Positions 56,185-64,000 of a stretch of 64,000 bases of DNA are shown one piece after another (within the stretch, counting starts at the first letter, position 1; every line of letters starts with the position of its first letter). The translations under genes were made by a program, and so were the position numbers. The DNA is taken from the NCBI GenBank assembly GCA_963576475.1, contig OY754974.1, positions 7,302,974-7,366,973 of the forward strand, in the 5' to 3' direction. The notes beneath the pieces are model-generated. The model was not told the origin of the DNA. It did no database searches and worked only from the letters and a program-made list of their open reading frames with translations. Source of the DNA: Molanna angustata. Taxonomy: Eukaryota > Arthropoda > Insecta > Trichoptera > Molannidae.

Positions 56185-56365
56185 TAAAAATGAATATGTC
56201 CTTGTTAAACAACTACATATACATCTTATCTTCCTACGTTCCCTAAAATAAGCAAATAAATGCTTGTGCTTATAGGTGAACGAAATCGATCGAGGCAGGA
56301 TTCGAACTCGCGATCACTGGATTATTAGTCCATCGCGCTAACCGCTCTGCCATCGACCCACCTAA
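56185..56365 (-). mobile_element. tRNA-derived SINE, family 3
   Basis: On the minus strand GGTCGATGGCAGAGCGGTTA, GCGAGTTCGAATCCTGCC, TCGATCGATTTCGTTCACC and TTGTTTAACAAGGACATATT follow in order. The middle has a few extra bases (AGCAAATAAATGCTTGTGCT on the plus strand). Confidence 0.88.
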
Positions 56366-56555
56366 AAGTGAGCAATTATCATATGAAATATTTTCATATG
56401 AAAGTGAGCAATTTAAATAACAGTAGGTGTATAAAGACAAGTTGATGTATCTATAGTGTCGAAACTGAAGAGTATATAATCCGAATATAATCACGCATGA
56501 CATCGAAACAAGAGCTGACACAGGTCTCACTTAGGAACTTCTAATAATCACAGAG
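56366..56555. other. Spacer with small hairpin
   Basis: ATCATATGAAATATTTTCAT then ATGAAAG repeats around 56378-56408 form an inverted pair (ATATGAAA/TTTCATAT). Nothing else. Confidence 0.5.
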
Positions 56556-56790
56556 ATGAAAACCTTCAGAAAAATAACAGGCAAGATTCTACGTCACATC
56601 AGTAAGTAAAAGTACGATCAGAGAAATGTGTGATATCCAAGATGTTACATATATGATGGGCTGACAAAGAAAAGGACATTAGAAAGACCATGTGGAAAGA
56701 ATGGACTCCCAAAGACTATCAAACATGAAAAACCAGACAACTCCACGTCACAAGAGGCAGCAAACTGCGCAAACATGCCTTAGTAACCAT
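56556..56790 (+). mobile_element. RTE-like LINE fragment
   Basis: The plus strand reads EMKTFRKITGKILRHI-like sequence, STIREMCDIQDVTYMM and, after stops, DHVERMDSQRLSNM. This is the EMxxLRxIxGxTxRDxxxxxxIRExCxxxDV...W-HVxRM region of RTE-type elements, decayed by several stops. Confidence 0.7.
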
Positions 56791-56939
56791 GGACCAGACA
56801 AAGAAGAAAAATTATAAGTATTTATTTTTCAGCTTCGTATGATTTTTATCTTTTTAACCTTGCGAGTGGTGAAAATAACATTGACTAATAATATGTAAGT
56901 AAGAAAAATCTTTTCCTCGACAACAATATCAACTTATAA

Positions 56940-57395
56940 CTGAGAGATAAACTGTCAAGTGTTATGTGTGGTCAGTTCTGCTTTATGGGGTGGAGACGTG
57001 GACTCTCAAAGTTAATATTATAAACCGCCTTGAAGCATTTGAAATGTGGATTCACCGCAGAATGCTGAGAATATCATGGACTGACATGACCAGTAACACT
57101 GAAGTACAACGTAGAGCCGACACCAACAGAGAATTATTCACCAATTTTAAGCTGCGTATAGTGTCATACTTCGGCCATTTTCTTTGAGGTGAAAAATATG
57201 CCATACTTCAGCTTGTCATGAAAGGGAAGATTTAGGGTCGTAGAGGGGTCGGAATAAGGCAACTTTCCTGGCTGTGAAACATCCGGGAATGGACCGGTTT
57301 GAGAACTGTGGAGTAAATGTTTCGCACTGCACAGGACAGGGAGGCTTTCTCTATGGTGGTCGTCAACGTCAGGGGGACCTGACATGACACAAAAA
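56940..57395 (+). mobile_element. RTE-like LINE, C-terminal region
   Basis: The frame from 56948 reads CYVWSVLLYGVETWTLKVNI, RLEAFEMWIHRRMLRISWTD, NTEVQRRAD and FGHFL. Then, across single stops, GEKYAILQLVMKGKI, GVGIRQLSWL, NIREWTGLRTVE and FRTAQDREAFS follow. All terminal blocks of the family occur in order in essentially one frame with four to five nonsense codons and few shifts. It is the best-preserved RTE copy in the window. Confidence 0.92.
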
Positions 57396-57509
57396 TAGGA
57401 AAAAGATGTAAGTATTTATACTCCCCGTGTTAAAGAAAAATAATCCTCTTCATTGCCCGACATAGATTCTGAAGGTCGCCGTGTCATTCATATTATTTTC
57501 TTTATTTTT

Positions 57510-57600
57510 AGAATTGGGATTCCCTCAGGATGTTGGGAGTCAGAAGACGAAATGACCATATTGAGAGACACTGATGGTGTCGGGAGGGAGGGCTAGAGAC
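57510..57600 (+). mobile_element. RTE-like LINE, short fragment
   Basis: ATGTTGGGAGTCAGAAGACG reads MLGVRRRNDHIER, the RMLGxxRxDxIxN segment of RTE-type elements. The rest is lost. Confidence 0.5.
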
Positions 57601-58070
57601 GTGCTCGGAATAGAAGAAACTAACTTGATTTCTCTTAGAAACTGGCATCGTTTCTTCCGTAATAAAATATACCCAAAACCTCCATTGAATTATCGTTATA
57701 TCTTGTTATTTCTTCTCTCGGAGAAAAATTCCTTAACGGCAAATTCATTTCTACCACCTTGACTATAAAGATCGCAATGGAATGCAACATGGGGGACACT
57801 TACTTCTGCAGAATCTGAAAATACCTCGATTAGCTTTTGTTCTTTTTTTTTATCCATCGACAGCCTCCTTTGCAGAACACTGAGTAAACATTTTAAAAAG
57901 TGCACAGTATGAAAAGCTCATGAGCCCTAAGTATTTTAAAAATCGGTTTTGATATGTGTAGTGTAAACAGAAAATTATACTTGTGTAATCAAAAAATCAA
58001 CAAAAATTAACTATCGTGAACATCAGGTTACTTACTTTAATGAAAATAGTTTATTATATAATTTCTTTTT
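57601..58070. other. No gene recognised
   Basis: Short frames of 62-69 codons on both strands lack domains. Confidence 0.4.
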
Positions 58071-58074
58071 TATT

Positions 58075-58690
58075 GAGTTATTTATAATAAATACAAAAAA
58101 TATCTTCTTCTTCTTTTATGTAGACTTTTGGATCAGTTTTAAGGGGTAATGCCGGTGATGCTAGCTCTGCAGATTCCGGTCCCAAGCGGTTCTAAAAAAC
58201 AACCTGGCTCACAGAAAACAATTCTATGTATTATTTTTGGGATGAATGAACGAAGAACGCCTGACAAATTAATAAAACATACAAAGCTGACAGGAACATT
58301 TTATAAAAGTTCGTTTTTTTTCACTAGTGAGCGACATTTTATGTAGAACGAACTAAAAGAAGCTTGAATATCAGACGGACATTCATGAGACGATGCGTGT
58401 ATGTTGATTAGATTATTTTTTAACAGATTTTTAATTATCTCAATAGAGACGAAGTTGGAATATTTTACTGTAGGAGAACCTGATATTTTACTGTAGGAGA
58501 CGAAGTTGAATATTTTAATGTAGGTGACTCCCGGCAGTGAAAAAAATCCAATGTTTGCGCATATGCAATAATAAAAATATTTGATTAGATTATGTTTGCG
58601 TGTCAAGATATAAAAATTTACCATTCGGTTCTCTCTGCAACCCCGTATAGGACATGGTGTGATGGTACTTATGTTTGTACGTATGAAATC
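58075..58690 (+). mobile_element. Repeat family G with nested family E
   Basis: GGGATGAATGAACGAAGAAC, CATACAAAGCTGACAGGAAC and GTGTATGTTGATTAGATTA align with 5090-5300. The element resumes after a nested piece at TTTGCGTGTCAAGATATAAA and ends CCCCGTATAGGACATGGTGT plus GATGGTACTTATG. Interrupted by 58430-58590. Confidence 0.6.
58430..58590 (-). repeat. Dispersed repeat family E, nested, minus strand
   Basis: The minus strand reads GCGCAAACATTGGATTTTTT, CACTGCCGGGAGTCACCTAC and ATATTCCAACTTCGTCTC, matching 42260-42450. ATTTTACTGTAGGAGA occurs twice at 58460-58503, a small internal duplication. The flanks TTGATTAGATTAT occur on both sides (58398-58410 and 58579-58592), which looks like a ~13-bp target duplication. 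Confidence 0.7.
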
Positions 58691-60045
58691 GTAGTTTCAA
58701 TGTATATATTGCTATTTTTTGCTGTTTTCTTATCTACCTACTTCAAGTCAAGTTGTGAGTATGACTCAAACGGACAAGAAAAATGTCGATAGATTAAGAT
58801 TTAAGATAAAACAACGTCTCCTAAGATAAGTTGAAACATATAGACGAATATAAATCGCGGTCATACATAAACATGAAATGACAATAAATCTCTTAAACAA
58901 GTTTTACAATCATTATCTAACATGGTAACATAGCCATGACGCACTCTCTAACAAGCATTTGTCAATGTTCGATTACGTACAGATCAATCATTCACATACA
59001 ACATTAAGGAAAATTTTAAATAAACATTATTTTTTAAATAAATTACATAGATGCATACCTATCATCACGCCGTTTCCATATATGGGGTAGGCAAAGAGGT
59101 ATGAGGTAAAAACACCACACGTCATGTTCTTCTGACTTCAATAGGTAGTTTAGCTGGTCTTCTATTGGCATATTTCTAGCAGAATTCAACACAACACTAA
59201 TTCTCAATATAGAGAACATTTATTTTTTATAATCTGGTACTCTTTTAACGGCCAAGGGCATAGGTAACAAAAGTTTTATGACCTTTTTGTTGAGTATATA
59301 CCTACTTGAACATATTTTAATTTTTTTAAAGACTATTTTTGCACGTCTGGTCATAGTATTAAGTTTCTAAGACGATGAATTATTATGTGTTTAAAGCGAC
59401 TACCTCCATAATAATTTTTGATCAGTAAACAATTTAATGCAAACATTAATTTTACAAATTCTAGCATAAAAATAATAAAACTAAGAAGGTACTTAATTAA
59501 GGAACGATCGTGTTATGTATTAGGTGAAGATCAGGGGCTACATTTGGCGGCAAATAATTTGAGAATGTCACGTGGACTGCTCAGTGAGGAAATATTTGTT
59601 TTTTTTGCTTGGTTGGTATATGTGTGACCCGCCCCCCTCCACGACGAAAATTTTAAAGTTATGTGCCGGAAACAATACACATATTTAAAAATTCTATATA
59701 ATTTCAAAAGAATCATATAAAGATTCTATAAAAGTAGGTTGACCGTATAATTTGACTCGTAAATATATCGCATAAACAATGGTTTATTATAATATTTTAT
59801 ATTCATTGCTTTAATTCGGGTTATCGATTTAACTTTAAATTATTATAGATATTTTAAATTATTTGTCAACAAACATTTGTAATGAAAGTACAAGAATTCT
59901 ATTAAAATAGGGATAATATTACAGCCCCAATAATTAACAAGTAGGTACTTAGCCATTTTTATCCACCTAAGAATATCCCATAACCATCTATGTAAGAATA
60001 TCGACCTAAGAATATGGAAAAACCTCACTAAGACCTTTTTTGGAG
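58691..60045. other. Mostly anonymous DNA; reversed family G end at 59045-59110
   Basis: ATGCATACCTATCATCACGC and CGTTTCCATATATGGGGTAG match the reversed 3' end of family G. The rest is AT-rich with no domain-bearing frame. Confidence 0.4.
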
Positions 60046-60049
60046 TGTC

Positions 60050-60650
60050 TAATGGCTGAGAGACATGGACCGTAGGCCAGAGGAAAAAGAACGCCTGTCT
60101 GCATTCGAGATGTGGTGTTACAGACGCATGTTGAAGATCCACTGGTCGGACCACATCCAAAATTGTGAGTTTTTTTTTTAACATGTCTACGTAGGGGACA
60201 CCAGCTATTAGGATTTGGGTCCATTGTACTCTTCCGAAGAAGCGCACTACGTAGCGTTGGGAGGGGCTTGCAATCTAGAAAAGATTTTATTAATTCGGAT
60301 TTTAAAAAGACCCGGGTTGTACGAGGGTGGAAACACAGAATTCGGAAGATCGTTCCACAGTCGGGCTGCTGTATTAATAAAGGTGTTTGAGAAGCGACTT
60401 GTTCGTATATGTAAAGGTGCTGAACAGAGCCGGGGAAACAAGGCAACTCCTCAAAAGAATCGCCCAACGACGATCCAACTGGATTGCCCATAACATGGCA
60501 CCCGGGTCTGCTCATAATCATCGCGGAGGGAATGGTAGAGGGCAGCAAATATAGAGGCCGACCAAGAAAGAGCTACATGGATCAGGTGATCGATGACATG
60601 GCCATAGCCATAGCAGTTACAAACCAATTTCAGGATTGAAACTGATAAGT
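60050..60650 (+). mobile_element. RTE-like LINE interrupted by another LINE
   Basis: Left part: ETWT, then RLSAFEMWCYRRMLKIHW and SDHIQNCE up to GAG at 60167-60169. Right part from 60417: VLNRAGETRQLLKRIAQRRS and NWIAH, then after a shift PGLLIIIAEGMVEG and YRGRPRKSYMDQVIDDM, stop near 60640. The two parts join in the same frame when the 247 bases 60170-60416 are skipped, and the joined order is that of the family. Confidence 0.9.
60170..60416 (-). mobile_element. LINE family L, nested with poly(A)
   Basis: It begins (plus strand) with ten Ts, the reversed poly(A). On the minus strand it reads RTSRFSNTFINTAARLWNDL, PNSVFPPSYN and FKIRINKIF before a stop. It matches the plus-strand copy at 35630-35990. 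The frame is open for its whole short length. It is a 5'-truncated insertion precisely inside the RTE frame. Confidence 0.9.
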
Positions 60651-60694
60651 AATTCTTCATTATTTGAAATTCATAGCTTCGATATTTTTTTTTA

Positions 60695-60870
60695 AAAAGA
60701 ATGAATATGTCCTATGTAACAAGTATATATACATCCTCATAAATTCTCTAAATAAAGCATACGATGCTTGTGTTATGCGTGAACGAAATCGGTCGTGGCA
60801 GGATTCGAACTCGTGACCACTGGATTACTAGACCAGTGCGACCACCGCACCGCTCCGCCACCACGTATCT
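60695..60870 (-). mobile_element. tRNA-derived SINE, family 3
   Basis: GTGAACGAAATCGGTCGTGG, CAGGATTCGAACTCGTGACC and CTGGATTACTAGACCAGTGC with GAATATGTCC at the outer edge match the other copies. The head has a short duplication (CCACCGCACCGCTCCGCCAC). Confidence 0.87.
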
Positions 60871-61164
60871 CATATTTCATATTTGAAAGGTTAGTGTGGT
60901 ATTCGCCTTAACTCAACCTGTTATGCGATCTTTCAGCAAAAATTCATAAATCGATGATTAATATGAACACTTTTACAGGGGATTAAAACAGTCACCTGTA
61001 ATGTGCCTCAACTGCGAACTACATATATACAAATGGCAGTAACTCCAATGCCTATGAAAAAACCTTTTTAAATGGTCAGCCGATTGACGGGAGTCTTAGA
61101 TTCAAATCACAAATTATTGTAAATTTATTTCAGATTGATTTAAAATTATTTGTTTATAAATTTA
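60871..61164. other. No gene recognised
   Basis: Anonymous. Confidence 0.4.
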
Positions 61165-61300
61165 AGAGGGCATATTTTTTTTTATTTATTCATACAAACA
61201 TTGAAGACATTACAATAAAAAAAAAACATAATAAAAAAAAATGGGGTCGAAAGCTATGGGTGAAAAATCTCCTCTGCATAGTGTCTGCCTGATATTTATA
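61165..61300 (-). mobile_element. LINE family J, 3' end
   Basis: TTTATTTATTCATACAAACA, GACATTACAATAA, ATGGGGTCGAAAGCTATGGG and TCTCCTCTGCATAGTGTCTG match 22675-22975. The piece includes the last ~15 codons on the minus strand; a stretch of UTR present at 22740-22900 is deleted. Confidence 0.8.
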
Positions 61301-61475
61301 TGAAACTAAACACTGCATATTGAAATTAAAATTCTCAATTATCTTAAAAGTGTGTTTCACAAAAAATGTTGCGCAATTTTAAAATACAGTATAAATTCTG
61401 AAAATCTTGATTTTTGTTCTTATTTAGAGTATTTTTGTTTTTATTACTCCATAACTATATGTATTTATTATTTTT
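61301..61475. other. AT-rich spacer
   Basis: Nothing recognised. Confidence 0.4.
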
Positions 61476-61477
61476 TT

Positions 61478-61618
61478 TTATTTTCTTCATGTACATTAAT
61501 ACACAATGGCAATAGTTTATCACCATAAGGTATATTTTTCCAACCAACCAAAGAAACGTAAGGCCATATATAGTATATTAAAATTATAACAAAAAACAAA
61601 CAGAAAGATAAACATTAG
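61478..61618 (-). mobile_element. LINE 3' UTR, minus strand
   Basis: TTCTTCATGTACATTAATAC, ATCACCATAAGGTATATTTT and TCCAACCAACCAAAGAAACG match 28975-29060. The coding part may continue beyond the hairpin array, after 62270, where a purine-rich GGGAGATAGAGGTTGTGGGA lies. Confidence 0.6.
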
Positions 61619-61793
61619 CAGTGTTATTTATAAAAATAAATTTGGTTCGATTGAACCCGGTTCAAAGTTTTATTCTGAAATTCAAATATTCTCATATAAA
61701 AATAAATAATTCTTCTATGAGAATATTTGAATTTCAGAATAAGACTTTGAACCGGGTTCAATTGAACCAATTTTATTTTTATAAATAACACTG
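61619..61793. mobile_element. Giant hairpin unit 1
   Basis: The left arm CAGTGTTATTTATAAAAATA, then GAACCCGGTTCAAAG and TCTGAAATTCAAATATTCTC, is followed by its reverse complement ending TATTTTTATAAATAACACTG. Arms are ~75-80 bases with a loop of ~20. Confidence 0.92.
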
Positions 61794-61795
61794 TA

Positions 61796-61961
61796 ACAGT
61801 GTTATTTATAAAAAAAAAATGGTTCAATTGAACCCGGTTCAAAGTTTTATTCTGAAATTCAAATATTCTTATAAGAATTTTTTATAAGAATATTTGAATT
61901 TCAGAATAAAACTTTGAACCGGGTTCAATTGAAACAAATTATTTTTATAAATAACACTGTT
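61796..61961. mobile_element. Giant hairpin unit 2
   Basis: Same unit as the first. The centre is ATTCTTATAAGAATTTTTTATAAGAAT, so the loop is nearly closed. It is separated from its neighbours by only one or two bases, the junctions reading CACTGTAACAGTG and CACTGTTACAGTG. Confidence 0.92.
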
Positions 61962-62136
61962 ACAGTGTTATTTATAGAAATAAATTTGGTTCAATTGAAC
62001 CCGGTTCAAAGTCTTATTCTGAAATTCAAATATTCTTATACAAGAATTATTTATTTTTATATGAGAGTATTTGAATTTCAGAATAAGACTTTGAACCGGG
62101 TTCAATTGAACCAAATTTATTTTTATAAATAACACT
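61962..62136. mobile_element. Giant hairpin unit 3
   Basis: Same unit. The loop region is ACAAGAATTATTTATTTTTA. The three open frames crossing these units (both strands, ~72 codons) all translate the same palindromic sequence and are not genes. Confidence 0.92.
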
Positions 62137-62140
62137 ATAA

Positions 62141-62269
62141 AGGTCGCATTACAAGAGTTATTTGAGAATAATGTTAGAAAAAGGTAAGGTCCCGTACTGC
62201 GTGAATTCTGCTTACGGGACCTCAACTTTTTCTAACATTATTCTTAAACAACTCCCATAATACGACCCT
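62141..62269. mobile_element. Foldback MITE with TAA duplication
   Basis: The left arm AGGTCGCATTACAAGAGTTA, then AATAATGTTAGAAAAAGGTA and GGTCCCGTA, pairs with TACGGGACCTCAACTTTTTC, AACATTATT and CATAATACGACCCT. The loop is ~15 bases. TAA is present at 62138-62140 and 62270-62272, a 3-bp duplication as for PIF/Harbinger-type MITEs. It is a different family from the three preceding hairpins. Confidence 0.85.
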
Positions 62270-62272
62270 TAA

Positions 62273-62555
62273 CGTTATTAAATGTAAAATTACAGTAACA
62301 AAGAAAGGTGGGAGATAGAGGTTGTGGGATGTGAGAAAGGATGGGGAAGGAGTGTCAATTAAGAGCTATTAGACAGGTATGGCAGCTTTAGTATTTTTTT
62401 TTCAAGTAGAATCGATTGATACGTCGTAAATAATTTTTCTTAATTCTTAAAGAGTTCCTAAAGAGGACATGTTTATAGAAGACCACAGGAATATTATAAA
62501 CAACGTAGCACAAAACTTACTGTTTCGGGTAAAATATATACTTAGAGATAAATCA
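62273..62555. other. No gene; possible LINE remnant
   Basis: The purine-rich block 62305-62345 would be a C-rich LINE 3' UTR on the minus strand. No firm coding match. Confidence 0.3.
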
Positions 62556-62559
62556 AACC

Positions 62560-62730
62560 GCTGATGGAAAGATTCGTGAGGCAAGATATGCTAAGTAACG
62601 TAGTTACTCCAGAGGATGCGCAAAACTGAGGACAGTGGAAGAGTACGACGCAGATATCAGACCCTAACATCATTTGGAATAATTGTTGCGGAAAAGAAGA
62701 AGATATTAACCATATTTTGATTGAGTACAT
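62560..62730 (+). mobile_element. RTE-like LINE, decayed C-terminal fragment
   Basis: The plus strand reads PEDAQN, a stop, GQWKSTTQISDPNIIWNNCC and GKEEDINHI. This resembles the DRxxWRxxTRxxDPxxxW end of some RTE-type elements. Several changes make the call moderate. Confidence 0.55.
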
Positions 62731-63204
62731 TTTGGAATTAGTGCCATTTGCAGAAATATCCCTGAGTGTAGCGTTTATCTGACAGTATAAGTAGTTTGTT
62801 TGGTACCTTCGTCCCGTGCAGACTTAACTACAGCCAAAGCGTTTAATCTGACATCAAAACATCGATTTGAATAAAAAATAATAATAATTTATTTTGCGTA
62901 TTTATCTTCGACACCGAGACGGTAAGCCGGGCAGCGCCGGGTGCATTTTTTGACAACTACTTAACTGAAAAAATAACAATTTTGCTTCGTTCGTTCAGCT
63001 GTTCCTATATTTTTTTTATTTATTTGGAAAACAAACAGGATACAATGATATAAGTAAAGAATATAATTTCCCAATAATATTTTTTCACATAAGAGTAACA
63101 AATATAAAATTTCTAATGCCATAATTCCTATATTATACCTATTGTATCTTGATATATTATACCTATTGAAATATGTAATTTATTTATATCGTCTCAACTT
63201 ATAC
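62731..63204. other. No gene recognised
   Basis: 63005-63120 starts T-rich and may be a reversed LINE 3' UTR. GACGGTAAGCCGGGCAGCGC near 62920 is a GC-richer patch. Confidence 0.4.
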
Positions 63205-63455
63205 AATTAACTGGCACCGGCTTAGAATATTGCTTCTAATCTTTTCCAATATCGTTTACGGGTGTCCAGCAAAAACCGAGTTATCGAAAATACAACAGGC
63301 AACAGGTTCAAAACCCATCCTGAATGTTTTGCCATTTCAGGTGAGGCGAGACTGGTGTTGGGATACACGAATGTATCGTGCTTCCATTTATAAGGTAATG
63401 CACACCCGCACTTCTGTCACTGTTTTGTCGTGTTGGTATGACTTTATGAATTTAT
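63205..63455 (+). repeat. Dispersed repeat family D
   Basis: GGCACCGGCTTAGAATATTG, TTCAGGTGAGGCGAGACTGG, TTTATAAGGTAATGCACACC and CTTCTGTCACTG follow in the same order as at 12060-12310. Confidence 0.78.
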
Positions 63456-63512
63456 ACAATTGTTAAGGAATAAAATATAGGTAGTAGGTGTATATAACCG
63501 ACCGCCGCGCCG

Positions 63513-63712
63513 CGCCGTGGCAAACTAATTAGTTGTTTGGTCTCCGTGCGGGTGTACTGGGTTCGATCTTCAACAGAGCATAGATATATTTAAATTAATT
63601 TCTTACGCTAATATTGCTTCTCTGGGCTGGAAACACTGGTTTGTTGGAAGAAATTGGCAATAAACTCGCCACTTGCGCAGAGTGTAAGGGAGTGTTTATT
63701 ATTATTATAATT
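63513..63712 (+). mobile_element. tRNA-derived SINE, family 2
   Basis: The head CGCCGTGGCAAACTAATTAG with GTGCGGGTGTACTGGGTTCG is followed by TTCTTACGCTAATATTGCTT, CTGGGCTGGAAACACTGG, GGCAATAAACTCGCCACTTG and a (TTA)n tail. It is full length like 33046-33252, with a more degenerate B-box. Confidence 0.88.
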
Positions 63713-64000
63713 AAGGTTATAATAAAAAAACCATTTACATATCCAACAGTTCAATTGTTTCATGATTTTCCAGTTTTCAACATTCCACAGTTATATATCA
63801 AAATTATTTCTATACATTTTCATAAAGATAAAACAATTCACATTACACCGCAACACAATTACGAGACGACACGCAGGAATTTTCTCATGACTCCAAAGAC
63901 ACACGACATTCGGACAAAGACATTACTATTATTTAGCTCCAAAAATTTTTAATAAGATAAAAAGTGAAATAACGGACATACAGTTGATGAATAATTTGAA
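63713..64000. other. No gene recognised
   Basis: AT-rich. The plus frame crossing this stretch begins in the SINE tail and has no domain. Confidence 0.4.

Noticed and set aside
60006..60548. 180-codon minus frame
   Set aside because: It is antisense to the RTE element on both sides and overlaps the nested LINE in another frame.
61624..62225. Three similar ~72-85-codon frames on both strands
   Set aside because: They are the same palindromic DNA read repeatedly; the similarity is a property of the hairpins, not of a protein family.

Overview
This window looks like gene-poor, repeat-dense chromosomal DNA of an arthropod, most likely an insect. It is strongly AT-rich and has no operons, Shine-Dalgarno sites or long open frames. 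TAGGTACCTACC-type words recur throughout. Nearly every readable protein fragment is the C-terminal end of a non-LTR retrotransposon (LINE). Sap-feeding Hemiptera or a lepidopteran are plausible, but the sequence alone does not settle the order. No host protein-coding gene can be assigned with confidence. The one unexplained protein-like frame is a 151-codon ORF at 22110-22565.

Layout. 1-6 kb holds a truncated Helentron-like end, small hairpins and the first LINE tails. 6-9 kb has a hAT-type MITE with an 8-bp target duplication, a LINE split by a 683-bp foldback element, and a second LINE with an open C-terminal frame. 10-11.5 kb has a 73-bp minisatellite, a tRNA-derived SINE, and a Penelope-like GIY-YIG remnant followed by a hammerhead-ribozyme-like fold. 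11.5-18 kb is mostly anonymous AT-rich DNA with one more SINE and LINE tails. 18-24 kb carries a 560-bp repeat, a complete Helentron-like element with an expanded GT core, a GC-rich island with a TATA box, and a 1.8-kb element containing the unknown ORF and a nested LINE. 24-44 kb is a graveyard of at least eight LINE families, four SINE-like families and two notable palindromes. 44-50 kb has second copies of the 560-bp repeat and of the element with the ACTAGCGGACCCGACAG end, then quiet DNA. 51-53.4 kb is a head-to-tail pair of Helentron-like elements. 53-61 kb is again LINE/SINE debris, including a precisely readable LINE-in-LINE insertion at 60170-60416. 61.6-62.3 kb is an array of three giant hairpins abutting a fourth foldback element.

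How it works together. The window is best read as layers of retrotransposition (RTE-like, CR1/L2-like, R1/jockey-like LINEs and the SINEs), with foldback, hAT and Helentron-like DNA elements inserted among them. Almost all LINE copies are 5'-truncated and carry frameshifts or nonsense codons, so they are dead. The strongest recent-activity signals are the intact 8-bp hAT duplication, the near-identical tandem Helentron-like units and the three near-identical hairpin units. Family names rest on remembered motifs and need a repeat-library search.
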